The translations under genes were made by a program, and so were the position numbers. A stretch of DNA of 64,000 nucleotides from Paraphoma chrysanthemicola (lineage: Eukaryota; Ascomycota; Dothideomycetes; Pleosporales; Phaeosphaeriaceae), in contig JAGMWG010000003.1 in NCBI GenBank assembly GCA_020744225.1, forward strand, positions 806,001 to 870,000, given 5' to 3'. Shown one piece after another: positions 22,561-35,337 of the stretch (position 1 is the stretch's first letter; every line of letters starts with the position of its first letter). The notes under the pieces are model-generated. The model was not told the DNA's origin and ran no database searches. It saw nothing but the letters and a program-made list of their open reading frames with translations.

Positions 22561-24813
22561 GGTCAGTTTCTCCGAAACTTCATAGAAGTTGAGAAGGAAC
22601 TTCGCAAGATTCGCGTAGGCGCACTTCATAATCACTGTCCAAGCGTAACGAGAATTACAAGATGGTCCATCAGATTTCCGCATAAAAGTCGTAACCAACA
22701 TCAAATAGGCCACTCCCGGGGCCGCGTGCGAGGTCCTGTCGAATGGGTACAATGCGGTTGAGTGTGATTCGCGATGCAGCTTACCTACCTCGATTACGGC
22801 AAATCTCGGGCACACGATATGGCCTTCTCAAACTGCAATTCGAAGGACAACACTGCACTATTATCACAGCGATCCGGCGATTGGGATCCCACAGCAAAAG
22901 GGAGCCTGGCGCAGATGATGCTAAAATTGCTCTCACGTCTTTCTTAGGTTTCCCCGCTTTCCCCGTCAATCATGCGACCCGATGATAATTGAGAGCGACA
23001 CGAATCTTGGGATTGGCAGCTGTACTGGCTTCACTCCCCATATGGTCTTCTTCTGTGATGAACAATCTCGCTGACGCATCATCCCATACGATACTAAAAG
23101 GGTGTTATATACTAGGCGTAAAGGAAGAAAGGCTTGATATGGGAAGGGGACCTTTTTGTTACCAGTTCAAGGGAGGCTTTGTCGACCGGGTAACCTCAAA
23201 ATGTGACGTGCGCCGCCGACTATGTACTTGGGAACGGGGGCGTATAAGTTTTGGAAAGCTTTCTTGACTCCGTGAAACCCCTAGATGCCGTCACACAAGC
23301 ACGCTCTATGCATCTTCTGCCATCTAAGTCCCTGATTTGTCTGACCAGCCATCATTCTCAAAATTAAAACTCGAGGGATCTATCGGTGTACCCATCGCGA
23401 TCGCTTACTAAGATGCGATGTCTCCAACAATCTCCCCGAAAGAGGAGCTCTTCAGCTCTCTTCTTCTATCCTTAACTCACAAGTTAGACATTCTATAGAC
23501 TTTAAAGAGTCAATCTTAGTCTTTGCTTGTGGAGACACATGTCCACGGGTCGATAAAGACATTTGGCCCGCGTCCATTCAGCTCTCGCGCCCTTTCCACG
23601 CCCCAACCGCCCATTCCCACACTACTCTTTCCCTGCGTCTGCCATCCCACCATGCGCCTGCAGCGCTCGTGCACGACATCGATAGTGTGACCACCCTTCC
23701 CAAAGTTTGCACCGGCTCCCAGCCTCCACGACCACGATCGCGGCCACGCACATGTCAAACCCATGCTATCGCGATACTCGCCTCTCCTGCCCAACCCCAC
23801 TAGTGCACTATCCGCTCCATCAATTTCCGAACCTCATCGTCATCATCATCAACATCATCGTACGTATACATTCGGCCCTTTTGCAACCACACAAGTTGGC
23901 TTGCCCCACCTCGTTACGAGTGCTGAACATCACGCAGTACCCTTCTCGGATGGACAAGATCAGCTCTCAGGGTCGCGGGACGATCCTGCACACTTCGTCC
24001 GCGGAGATCTGTCCTTCCACAAAATTTAAGCAGGTGATGCGTGAAACCTTCTCCCTCCACACTACCTCATTGGTAGAGTGTTTTGAAACATGAGTGGCAA
24101 GGCGATCGCTACATGTGCGGCGCGCAATATATAGTAAGGAGGGGGAGATCAAGTACCGAATATAAAGCGATAGACATTGTTGCGGTATGCACGGTGCCGG
24201 AAGGACGTTTGACAGCGGAAAGAGATGCGCAATTGGCGGTAAGCGCGGCGAGATGTGGTGGTGCCAAGAGTCCGTACGCGATGCGGGGTGAGGTCACGGT
24301 ACAGGAGCGGGTTTGGCGTGCAGGTTTTAGCGGGACTAGAAGAATGGTGTGGGGGTTAGTGGCATGGATGAGCAGAGTTGGTTATGGGTGAGTTTGGATG
24401 AGAAGTCAAAAGATGGAGAAAGCTGGAGAGATGGAAGGACGAATTGTTGGTTACTAATATGCTTCCATTCTGTAGTTTTGTATCGTCCACCTTCTTCATC
24501 GATGTGAAACTGTTGCGGTGCAATCTGTATATCCAATGTGGTGTAAATGCTCACTCCGAAACGCCGCCCAATGCTTTATGCCCCTAAGAATGCTAAAATG
24601 CAGAGTACAAAAACGCCATCCGATGCTGTGGGAAGAAGCCACAAACGCCTTGCAATGCGATGCCCATCAAATGCAAAACTCCAGAACTCCGCCCTATGCA
24701 AAATGTTTCAACGTCCGCCGGCCGCTAGTGCTGTTATGTGTAGTCTTCCTTCCACCAAGATGGGTTGGTGTTGATGATGATCTCTTTACGATGCACATTG
24801 GCGTATCCGACTC
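22561..24813. other. gene-poor interval
   Basis: About 2.25 kb. Open frames are short and overlapping, and none shows a domain. The part nearest 22561-22850 may hold more eroded GMC sequence but could not be aligned by eye. CT-rich runs occur near 23520-23720. No terminal repeats were seen. Confidence 0.4.
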
Positions 24814-25491
24814 TCACAACCTTGACTTCTCAGCCACTTCGCCCCTCATGCGTGAATGTGATCGTGTGGACGACCTCCGGCGTTCAGCGCCATCCTTGGC
24901 TTTCCTCGTCTTCGCACGTCGCAGCACTGGAATCTCTTCCTCTTCCGACTCGTCAACGGTGAATAGATCTGGTGACGGCTCACGCCACGAGTGACGGTGA
25001 CCAGAGAGTGTCCGGGAGTACCTGCGCCGGTTTTGCGCCTTCCTGGCTACAAGCTCTTGTGCCCGGCCGCGTGTTGGCTCTGTGATGACGATCCTTGGCG
25101 GACTAATCTGTGCCATGATCGATGGAGTGTCGTTCAGGCGCTCGTCATCGAGGCCCATGAAGGACTCTTCGTCTTCCTCTTGGAGGGTGGGCGTGTGGTA
25201 CTGGCTGTGTAGCTGTGTGTGACTGTGCTTGACGTAACGTGCCCATTTGTCGGCGACATTGGACTTGAACTTTGTGGCTTTGCTTGTGCGATGACCATCA
25301 GGGACTATGATGCCCGCGCTCAGAGAAAGATCATATGGATCATCGTCTTCGTTCATGGGGGTGATGAAGTGAGCGAATGGGTCTTCGTCAATGTCTGGCA
25401 GGTCTTGCTCCTTGCCATGGTCGAACTCAACGCTATCGATGCATGGTGGGAAGGAGTAAGACCTGTACGGAGATCGAAGGTAGGAAGGCAT
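24814..25491 (-). CDS. hypothetical protein, acidic and Arg/Ser-rich
   Basis: Single exon, 225 residues, from the ATG at 25491. The frame extends further upstream only with a GTG codon. The start MPSYLRSPYRSYSFPP is followed by an acidic segment (LPDIDEDPFAHF, NEDDDPYDLS). A basic KFKSNVADKWARYVKHSH region, a DDERLNDTPSIMAQ stretch and an Arg/Ser-rich tail (RRYSRTLSGHRHSWREPSP, RRRSSTRSHSR) follow. Basic and acidic patches suggest a disordered, possibly nuclear or RNA-associated protein. No known domain was recognised. Coding bias looks real over its length, and no competing frame is as long. Confidence 0.6.
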   Translation of the reverse strand: MPSYLRSPYRSYSFPPCIDSVEFDHGKEQDLPDIDEDPFAHFITPMNEDDDPYDLSLSAGIIVPDGHRTSKATKFKSNVADKWARYVKHSHTQLHSQYHTPTLQEEDEESFMGLDDERLNDTPSIMAQISPPRIVITEPTRGRAQELVARKAQNRRRYSRTLSGHRHSWREPSPDLFTVDESEEEEIPVLRRAKTRKAKDGAERRRSSTRSHSRMRGEVAEKSRL

Positions 25492-28400
25492 AGCTGCGAG
25501 GATGTCCTTGAAAATTTTGAGAGAGGATGGTTTGATACTCGATTCGACCTTGACAATAGTGGTGTTCGTAGTCACTGGGTACTTCCTTCCCGGCGCCTGG
25601 CCGGTCGATCCTGTATAGAACAGTGTGCGACCGCTCGTTGATGAGAGCAGGATGGAGGTAACAGCGATGTGAGTTTCTTGTATGTTGGCCAGTTCGGAAA
25701 AAGGTCCCAGCAGACCTTTATACGTGACCGGGGCGTGCGCCTTTTGCAGAGCCGCGTGGATGATTCAGAGGGCGGTGTCTGATATGGGAGTGGTGCCTTG
25801 GAGGGATGATTGCCTAGTCTGAAGGACTGGCGGCGGAGGCGCAAGATGTAGGCGAACAACGAAAAGACAGGTGCTCCAGTATCCTCCGCAGTGTTCCCAA
25901 CTATCCAAAGCATCAATGAGGGGGTTCATGCAGGTATATATGCACCGCATCGCAGCGCAGATAAAGAGATGCACTGCTCATGCACCTGGTCCATGTCGGT
26001 GCAGGGCACACACATTAGCGGATCAGCACGGAAAGCTTAGTTCAGCGTGGACAAAAAGGGAATGGATTCCAAGGCGCAGAGGAATGGGTGACTGGCCGCG
26101 TGGGTAAGATTGACCCATATGACCTATCGCACCACACCCTCCCAAACATGGTCATCTGCAGGCTGCACGCCGCATGAACAAGATTGGCCACCGGACTTTG
26201 GAGGTCGAAGGACATGGACGGCCGTTAATGCAGGCCTGCAGATCGGAGCAAGTCCCACAGAAATTCGGGCTTGCGCTGGAGATGAATTGCGCGATTGCCC
26301 GGGCTGCAGCGCAAGTGTGAAGAAGAAGTTAGGGTGGGAGAGAGGCCGAAGGAAGGATGCGCTAAGTGCGGGGCTTGTCACACCGAAGTCGCAACTACCG
26401 ACTGATGAAATCACGACACCAACCTCAATATCCAGCCCAGCCTCATTCTCACACAGTTTCAGGTTGGCCTCGACTAGGAAACCCACACACCCTTTTCTGC
26501 CCACACACCGCTCGCTTGTGCCCTTGCAGGGCGCTGACTGATGGTGAGTCTCCCTTGGGCTTGCCACAATCAGCCTGCGCGTCCCCAGGGGTGGTGACGA
26601 GGCTGCTTGCGTGAACATTCGTTCGGTTCGTGTGCCCATGGCGGAGCACACCCTCCAGTCACGGTCGCCCATGTTAAGTGCTTTGTAGAAATCATAGACA
26701 CGTTTGAGGTTGTTGCTAGTTTCACCTGACGCGGCTGTCAGTACACACCAACGCGATCACATTCTCTGCCTTCAAGCCGACATTATTACCGCCATACTCA
26801 GCATCCAGCACTTTCCCCCGTGGCACACTGCCATCTGATCTGCTCGTACCATCACCCGTCAATTTCAGCTAGCCTAGGCCCATGATTCGCTAAGCAATAC
26901 TTGTTTCTGGCCACTGCGGCTTTGCGGCTGCCGGTTTCTTACCACCATCCAACCTGCTACACACCTGTTTTCGGAAGGTTCCAGCGAGAATCATCCACAT
27001 ACTTTTCTGACATTCAATGAATGTGGAGTGACTACTGCCGACTTTCGAATCACACGCTTCAGCTTCTAAGGCTGTTGTCTCGAAGTCGAACTAAAAAAAT
27101 GCCTTCGTACCGTACCGCGCCCATAGGCGCTGCGGCTTCCAATATCTGACTAAGAAGTATAATGCGAAAGACTGTGTCACCTGGACCCTGAGGCTCGCCC
27201 AAATTCGGAGCTGTCCGACGAGATCGGTATTGGTCTCGTATCGTCGTTCAAATTCAACCTCGCGAAGCCCTCGACAATCACTGCGTCTTCCGATCGATCT
27301 TCGACATAACACTATTGGTTAAAACATTCTGCGCATTTACAGGCATGATTCGACAATTACCGAAGCAACTGCACTGTGCTGTATTTAGCAGGCTTGGGCG
27401 CGGCCTTTCGTCCAAGCAGGTACTCAGCTTATTCTAGTACAGTACTAGAACAGCATTTTCCCCCGTTTGGTTTTCGCTTATTTGATATCTGGAGAAACAA
27501 GGCGGGTAGTACCGGAGTCTACGACCAAGGCTTTCGCAGCATCGATTTCGTGGCATGGTCTCAGCCTCGGCATGTTTCCTGACGCCACAATCCAAATGTA
27601 ATCCATTACAATACATATGAACGTTTTCATACTTCCTACTATTACAACAGTGAGATCTGATAATATCGCTGTCAAAGTAGTAGGCGTAACGCTAGCCTTG
27701 CAGATCCTACATTTCGTCCGTGCTGTGGTGTGTACCCAGCTTTGGAAGCACACCGTGATGGCGATGTCGGCCAATCGTTCAGATTAGTATGCAACTACCC
27801 GAAGCAATTCTGCTGTTCAGCCAGTCAGAAGTCGTTATGGACATACCAACATTGATCCTGCTCTTTCACCGCCGTTCACCGCCATTTAGCGCCGTCACGA
27901 CGAGACTACGCTAACAGCTCCAATTGCGACTACGCTTTGCTAAATAGATGCGTTGTAACAGGGGTTACCCTACAATACCTACAAGCGACAAGTTTACCTA
28001 CAATTGCCATCCCAGTGGGGCATTCCATCTGCCACGGACCTTCTTTCGGATTTAGTCCGGTTCTCTGCGCAGGATCGTACTGTGCTTCGGGCCGTTTACG
28101 ACGCTCGCTCTAAGATCGTCATCTTCGGTCCCAAACTTCCTAAAACGACAATTGAGGCTCTCACCGCTTGAATCATTGGCTCCTAACTTCAAGTCTTGCT
28201 GTCGTGGCGCCTCTCGTTGGCTTGTAGCCGCTTGAAAAATCTGAATGGCGAGTGTGGGGTGCAGGAAACGGATCCACCGGAAACCCGTGCATCGGAGTTT
28301 TGGACAAGACCAGCAATCGCGATCGCCCCTCTCGTTGGGTTCCTATTCTTGCTACCCGAGAAAGCGTTTCGCGCCGGCGAAACAAGATGAGGCTTTCACC

Positions 28401-29746
28401 GACTACGTCATACATCACGGATAAGTGAAGAGAAGTTGAAGCCGAATCGACGATTAGAACTCGGGTCTGAAACATGGATTCCCAACATCAAGGATATGCT
28501 GTGTATTCATTGTCAGTACACGCTTGGACTTCGGCTCCAAGCTTCACCTCACCGCATCCTAAGCACGGTGTGAATTCACGGTCTTGTTGACGAGGCTCGC
28601 ATGCTACCCACCGTCTGTCTTGACGGATGCGCTGAGGGCGTCTCCATGACCAAAAAAACTTGGTTCGAAGGTCTTTGCCATTTCAATAACATATCATCAG
28701 CGTCCAATAAGCTCATATGGTCATTTATCCACAGCGACAGTACCCACCAGCAATACTCCAACAACGATTAAAATTCTTCACCACCCATGATGCGTTTGTC
28801 GCCAAGTCCAACATGAGTTCCAACCCTCCCAATGCGTCGGACTATCCAGGGCAAATGGGCCCACTAGCACCCTCAAGTGCCGGAAACATACTTTTCCACA
28901 GCTGCTCGCCATCTCTTCTTGCAAGCTGGACCTCCGATCATTTCACATGCGCCCAAGCAACGCAAGACAGGTAACGCAACTACATCACTGCGATTACCCA
29001 GCTTCCTCAACTCCGTAAGTTGGGTTTCCATCTGCACACCTCCTGACCCCCATAAGACCACGTCACGACTTTTTGCGTACTATTTTTTCGAGATACCTAG
29101 GTACCAGGCAAACGCATTCTCGCTACCCCTCCACCCTTCCACCCCTCTACCTTTGAGCATGATTGGCTGGACGAATTCGGGTTCGGTCACACACGTTCGA
29201 GAGTCGCGCCATGTATGCATACGATAAGTTGAGATTGATCGCGACGATCGAGAATCATCATAATTTTGACTTCCAATTCCTAAAGGGGGACCGACTGTGA
29301 ACGAAAGCAGGTTGCTTTGATCGGCCTGACCTTGCGCTAATGCACCATGTACGGCGTGGGATGAACGTTGTGAATATACAGATTATGTGGGCTGTGTGAG
29401 GTCAGATCGACGATTGCATATAAGGTGGATTTGTTTAATGGGATATGTGGTGACAGAATTTGAATGATACTGATCACCATTATTGCCTTGAGTTCTATTT
29501 AAATACGGCCATCACCATAGAGATCCGTACTTCCTCAGATCGACTGAGCGAGTTTGCGCAAGTCATATAGGTCCTGCGATCAATCGAACATGTGCGTGAC
29601 TTGCCGCAGAGTCCTACACGTCGCATGAACCCTCGTGCTTGTGATCTCGAGAGGATCTCCGAGAAGGGTTTCAGTACCTTCGACGTAATATAAAACATGC
29701 TCGAGCATTTCTTTCGGCGACTTGTCGTACCTCTCAAACGGCCCGA
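25492..29746. other. large gene-poor interval
   Basis: About 4.25 kb without a convincing gene. Open frames of 60-180 codons on both strands conflict with each other and carry no domain. From about 27050 to 28200 the sequence looks like eroded repeat, with recurring phrases such as CCGAAGCAA and CGCCGTTCACCGCC, but no intact ends or transposase fragment were found. Confidence 0.45.
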
Positions 29747-32700
29747 TCACTGGTGCTCTGAATTTCCATGAAAGTGCTGCTGATGAGGTGAGAAATCCAT
29801 ATCCATATCCTGGGGTATCTCATGCTGGTCCTGTGCGATATCGAGGGGTGCGAGATCTACTCCATAAGAGCCTGAAGTGCCCTGTGCCCATAAGTCTTGA
29901 ATGTCAGCGACGGGTGCTCCCTGGTCGAAGCTTGTGAAGAACGGGTTACCAAACACCATTGGTTGTGGGTTCTGGTCCGCTGTATAGAAAGTGTTGGAGT
30001 CGTACGGAGAAGCAGTCAAGGGATCAAGTGTCGACTGATCAAACGCGCTAGGGACAAAGGCACTAGTACCATCCATGCGAGGATGATAAAATTCGGCCTG
30101 CGGCCAATGCGCGGTAGTCTGTTCGTCGTATCTTGCTGCGGGGTACTGGTATGTATTGGGAGGCGAAGCTTCTTCTTCCTCCATAGCGAGGAGATCATTT
30201 GCTTGCGCCTGCAGTGCTGGAGCACATGCTTTCAATATTTTCCAAGTGACCTTGTATGCTCGTGCGGCAACAGGGTCGTCATGTTGCATCGCACGTAGCC
30301 AACGTATCAACTTCTTGATAGAAATGGTCATGCTCGGATCGGAGCCTCGCATGTCTTTGTTCCCGTAAGCCATCTCCAATAGAAGCACAGCCATGGATTG
30401 CATGACTGCGATCAGTACATTAGCTTGGCGTGTTTGTGCGTGGACTGTACATACTTATATGAATTATAGCCCACCATGGTCCAGTAGAGTACAGGAAGCC
30501 GAGATCTGGGTGGTCAGGAAGCAAATTTACTATTTCCAGTGCAGCCTCAACACAGGCCTCAGCGCTCGTGGTGTTGAAGTTGGCGGACGTATTGCTCTCA
30601 TTGCGAATCCTTCGCTCGATTCTGCAAAGACAAGGCCGTGTTATAAGCATTTTCGTGCTCCAGTAGTCTGTCTTGAGTAGGAACTGCTCACGTTCGTGCT
30701 TGTTCTTTTCTTTCTTGCCTAATCCACGTCGACCATCAGGCAACGCCGTAGTTGCCCACTCCTCAAGCTCGGTGAGCATTTCTGAAATTTTCCCTTGAAT
30801 GAATTCCCAGGACTGAGCGGCGGTCCGAGGCGAATATAGATTGAGAAGAGCCTTTTGTGAGATGAGGGTTACTTTGATGTGGCCAATCAGATAACCGCCT
30901 GAGTTTGGTACATACTTGATGCTGTCGGAAGCCAGGCTAGGGCTGGAGCTTTGCGGCGAAGTATATTCGGTACGCTTGCGCGAGGTCTGCCTCGAAGTAC
31001 GGGGAGGTTCATGATGCTCCCCTGGAAAACTTTTGGGTAACGGTACAGTGCAGTCTTCGAAAGCGATCACGGGAGGTCTACCGGTGATTGTGCTCACCAG
31101 GCATTCAATAGAATGTAAGCTCCACCAAGTGTGCACAAGAGATTCTTTTCTCGATTTTTCCGCCGCAGGATCCTCGTTTCGGAGGTGGAGACCAAGAGCG
31201 AGTGCAAGACGAATGGAAACTCCTATCATTACCCATGCTCGACTGACATGGCCAATGGCCAAAAAGTAGAATGACAGAGCACCGGTCTGATAACGTTAGA
31301 TTCGATTAACTCTTGCATCATGGTGGCGCTGGTGGTGGATTACTTACCGCCTGCACAAGGCTGAGATCCGGTCCAGAGATAATCATGACAGTGTTCTTCA
31401 GGCCGAGAAGGTGCACCGCCCGGGTCATATAGACAAGATGATCCCTCTCGTCGCCGGCCCAGTCGACGTTGATCAGGTGGGAGTACTTTGCACCAATCGC
31501 GAAGAGAAGATTCATTTGGGCACGCCATTTTTGAGGTACGTGATATGGCTCGTTCTTCCTGATTGATGCCAAGTATCTGCGGTATTGGGCTCTGTACGTA
31601 TCTGGGACCTAGATCAGGGACACCAGGTCAGTAATTCCCGTAGTAAAGACATAGGACAAAGTATGACGTACAAGGGGAAATGATGGATGGACAGTGTCGT
31701 AGTAACATTCCAGTAATCTTTCGGCAGCTTCCGGCTCTGGCATTTCGTAGGGATCGACTACGATGTCGACTTCGATGTTGTCACTGTCGAGGTAGAAGGA
31801 CGAGTCGGTGATGTGTGGCATGGATCCTTGACGGGAATCTTCCCTCGAGTTGTTCCGCCGCTCATGGAGAGCGTCAGCGCGAGCACTGACAGCGTTCCGA
31901 CCTGCACCTGGTGGACCATAAGGCTGTTGCCGAGGCTCAGCTCCAGTGTTCTCCGTCTGACGCTGCACGCTGCGGAGCCACTGAACCTCGGAATTTTGAC
32001 CCACGTATCCCGTCTCTCTCGACTCGCGGGTTCGCATCAAATCCTCGTCGAGATGGTCCAGATCCTCGTTCGAACCAGCTGAAGCAGTCACATGTGCCTC
32101 GCCATGCAATGTTGGTGCGTTATCGTCCCCGTGGCTAGATTGTTTACGGTGTCGCTTTCCTAAAGACACCAAGGACGGGCTCGTTGCTTGAGACATCAAG
32201 TCATCTTCAGCCTGCGGGATGGCAGCGTCAGCTATGTCCAACGCTTCTGAACGATGAGGCGGCGGATCTCGAAGAACTCACGTCATCAAGTGCAGCTTCT
32301 ATTCTTTGCTTATCATCATTGTCCGCGCGCTTACTCAAGTCACGAAGCAATGAGGCCAGGGTGTGATTCAGTTGGGTTGCTCTGTTCAACATTCAGTACA
32401 TGATGATCGCAGCAGTCGGATTGAACAGACTCCTTAAGGCGATCACGGCGGGCCTGCTCATACACACAGTTCAAAGCATTCAGCTGGCAGTTTGAGCAAT
32501 GCGGCACCTCACCCGAGCATCGAACCTCTACGACTAGATCAGCAAACGGGCCTGAAGTGACGTACTGAGGGTCACGCACTTCGCTTGCGACACATCTTGC
32601 AAGCCCTCGCTCTTCAGATTCTGTTAGCATCGTAATAGATCTGCTGACACGCGTAACATACACGCGATCCTCTCGGTTCCTCTCGCTTGGTTTGGGTGGC

Positions 32701-32783
32701 GGCGGCGGGCCACGGCCAAGCTTGGGTATGGCGACTTTCTGTCGCTGACGGGAGCCGCCCGCATCGGAAGTACTGCTTTGCAT
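29747..32783 (-). CDS. Zn2Cys6 fungal-specific transcription factor
   Basis: Eight exons (32783-32662, 32611-32580, 32527-32431, 32381-32282, 32211-31672, 31608-31348, 31286-30455, 30405-29747) close in frame to 880 residues. An in-frame ATG at 32885 would add 34 residues. Splicing a 32-base second exon is what builds the binuclear cluster: ACKMCRKRKVRC then HCSNCQLNALNCVYEQ, the full six cysteines. A coiled-coil linker follows (LNHTLASLLRDLSKRADND). The fungal_trans regulatory domain is marked by ECYYDTVHPSFPLV, SRAWVMIGVSIRLALALGLH and HTWWSLHSIECLVSTITGRP. The C-terminus is Gln/Asp/Pro-rich, like an activation region. Target genes are unknown. The nearest candidates are the surrounding secreted-protein genes. 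Confidence 0.92.
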
Positions 32784-35337
32784 GGCTGTGGGTGGAGAGC
32801 CGGCCTGATGTTGGAATGTCGTAGTCGAAAGTGCCTTGCGTAGAGAGTTGCCACGGGTGTCAAACACGTTTCGTGCACGTGACATTGAACACTGTCGTCC
32901 GTGTCTTCGCTTTCAGTGGTGCCGCTTGCTTAGGCAGAGTCGGATGTCGAATGGAAGTCCAAAGGCGACCGACGCTGGCACCGCGCAAGTCTGGGTCGAG
33001 AATGCGCGTATAGTCTTGACAGTCCTGGCCACATGCCAAGGTGTTGTCAGAGAGTTTGCGAGATCCGGGGCAGCGTCACTGTCGGGACCGTGTGACGTTG
33101 TGTGAGGCCCAGACGAGGTAAGCAATCTCGATCCTCGCGACTTCTCTGGGCGGAAGCGGACACATTTCCGACCAATGGGAGCCCGAGCTGCCTCTGTGTA
33201 AGCCGAAACTTCATCTGCGGTGACATCGAGGACGACACCTACTTCACCAGGATGATAAGGCACAATCATGTTCATTTCATCGAGCCCGAGGCCACCAAAT
33301 TCTTTTCATTCGTAATCGTTTCGCTCAATTGTACGTATTTTTTGTCTCCAGCAACGGCGGCGATGGGGAGTTTCTCCGTGGCCAATAAGAGCGGCGTGTC
33401 CTTGACTCCAGGTCACTCAAGAACTTCACACGCTACGAGACTCTGGGTAGCTGTTTAGCGGCAACCTGTGGAACTGCTCTGCCCTCTGCCCAAAGCCAGC
33501 CTCGCGTTCATGAAAGGGCTTCTCATTTGGCTCTTCTAATGACAGAACATGCGACGGTTCTCCGGCGCGTGGTTGAGCGTGTAGAGGAGCCCCGATATCT
33601 GAACAAGGGGCGGGTGTGAGCCTAGTAATTTTTACCAGATGGATTTGTAGATGCGGAAGAACTCAATTTCGAAATTTTGGGACAATGTATATAACGATCC
33701 GGGGTTTAGTCGCGTTTTGAGGTTCACGGTCGTGTTCGCTCATGTTGACGTACATAATTGTGTCACAGACGTCATCAAGAGACATACATCTTGCAAGCCT
33801 CTATGCACTACGCAGCGCATCGTGCCACCGCGAGTTCATGGTCCTGCCCAGTGCTTATCAATGATGTTTCATTTTGACGTGGATCCTTGGTGTCAGTCTC
33901 TAGCTGTGCCAGAGAATGTTCTCTAACTTGTAAAAGATCCGCTTTCCGGGAGCATTGCCAACCGTAGCTGAGTTACTCCAATGCTTCGAGCAAGCATTCA
34001 ACAATGATGTTTGGTCACAGTATAAATGAATTATTGGTCTTCACTGGACTGCTATTTCACCCGCATTGCGTAGTTTACAAGCTACATGATGTTTCCTCGG
34101 CAAAAAAGCTCTGCAAACTGGACCACTCTTCCAGCAAGCTTTCGTCTGCTTCCAGGAGATTTGCTCGTCGAAATACTCTCTAGAGTTCTAGCCATTGATT
34201 CAGTTCATTCCCCTGGTGCTTTCGCCTTCAATCGTTTCGATTATAAGCGGCTCTTAACGCTGAGTTAACTATATTATCATTGTTAGCGAGTCGCACAAGA
34301 CGTCATGTGCAGCGTCATGCACAGGCACGTTGTTGATTACACTTCTTCCTTCCGGTACTGGGACAAATCAACGATGACGTTCTTGGATTTGGTTCAAACC
34401 ATGCTGCAGAGAGCACTGGTGCGAAGACACAGCTGCGGCTGCTCTGAACCATAAAAAGATGGAAGATTTTAATCTGAGATTTATGATTAGGACGGCTGCT
34501 TCGCGAGAGCAGCTCATCACCCGTGTCCGAATTGCGCCATGGGACGAAGGCAGCAAAGCGCGATTAATTCGGAAAACTGAGAGAACGACTTCATGACTTA
34601 CGGCGTGAATCTTTCCTTGCTGCTTCCAATTATCCGTCGACTGAGTATCGAATCAGCTAAGCAGTACTCATTGAGCTTTCCGTTTGTGTCCGAAGGCTTA
34701 CACATGTCGTTCAGATTGGGAATGCTGAATAAACTAGTCTGGCTCACGCTTCGATTCCGCGATCCGAGTGCTATGATCAAGAAACTTCTCGAGGATACTT
34801 TGGGCTTTCCTCGCCGTACATCGAGCTACTCCCTTGCCTGGGCCCAGATGAATTTTGCCCCATTTGCGGCACGTCTTCTTCTTTGTGAATAGCCGACTGC
34901 ATAATTCAAAGTAGAACATCTCGTTCTTAATGGTTCCCAGTTTGATGTGATTGCAAGATTCATTCCTCGATGCAAGACTTCGAAGTCGCTGCTCAGTACA
35001 GCGCCAACAGCTTGCACCTCGATATCAACCTTCCATTGCTGTGTATTCATAAACTCGTCTACAACTCAGCCCCGCACATCAATCACATACGGCATCGCAG
35101 TGCCGGTCATAAGTGTCTAGGAACGAAAAAAACCCAACCCTGCAACATGTACATGCCACATCACACGCTCCAACGACGTAGTCAATTTGAATTTTGGCGC
35201 CTTGGAACGGATCACGCATCAAAATGTTACTGTGTATTTCAAGGTAGCGTCTTCACCTTGAGAAACGAACAGTACTTCTCGCGAAGCGCTTCTTACTTCA
35301 GAACCTTACATCTCAGCGACAGCTCACTCCAAAGAAT
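32784..35337. other. gene-poor interval upstream of the Zn2Cys6 gene
   Basis: About 2.55 kb. Short frames only. One frame at 34086-34268 contains LLPGDLLVEILSRVL, faintly like an F-box start, and ends at once. 34593-34892 has a Leu-rich frame without a domain. Both could be debris of an F-box-type gene. AT content rises between 33600 and 34400. Confidence 0.4.

Noticed and set aside
22989..23267. 92-codon frame starting with a hydrophobic segment resembling a signal peptide
   Set aside because: It begins with TTG, lacks an ATG at that point, and the remainder has no Cys or domain pattern.
26124..26672. 182-codon open frame on the minus strand in the gene-poor interval
   Set aside because: No recognisable motif, overlapping frames of similar length on both strands, no splice-supported extension.
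27050..28200. Possible CRISPR-like or satellite repeats in the gene-poor interval
   Set aside because: Short recurring phrases are irregularly spaced and diverged; no regular unit or spacer pattern, and CRISPR is not expected in a fungal nucleus.
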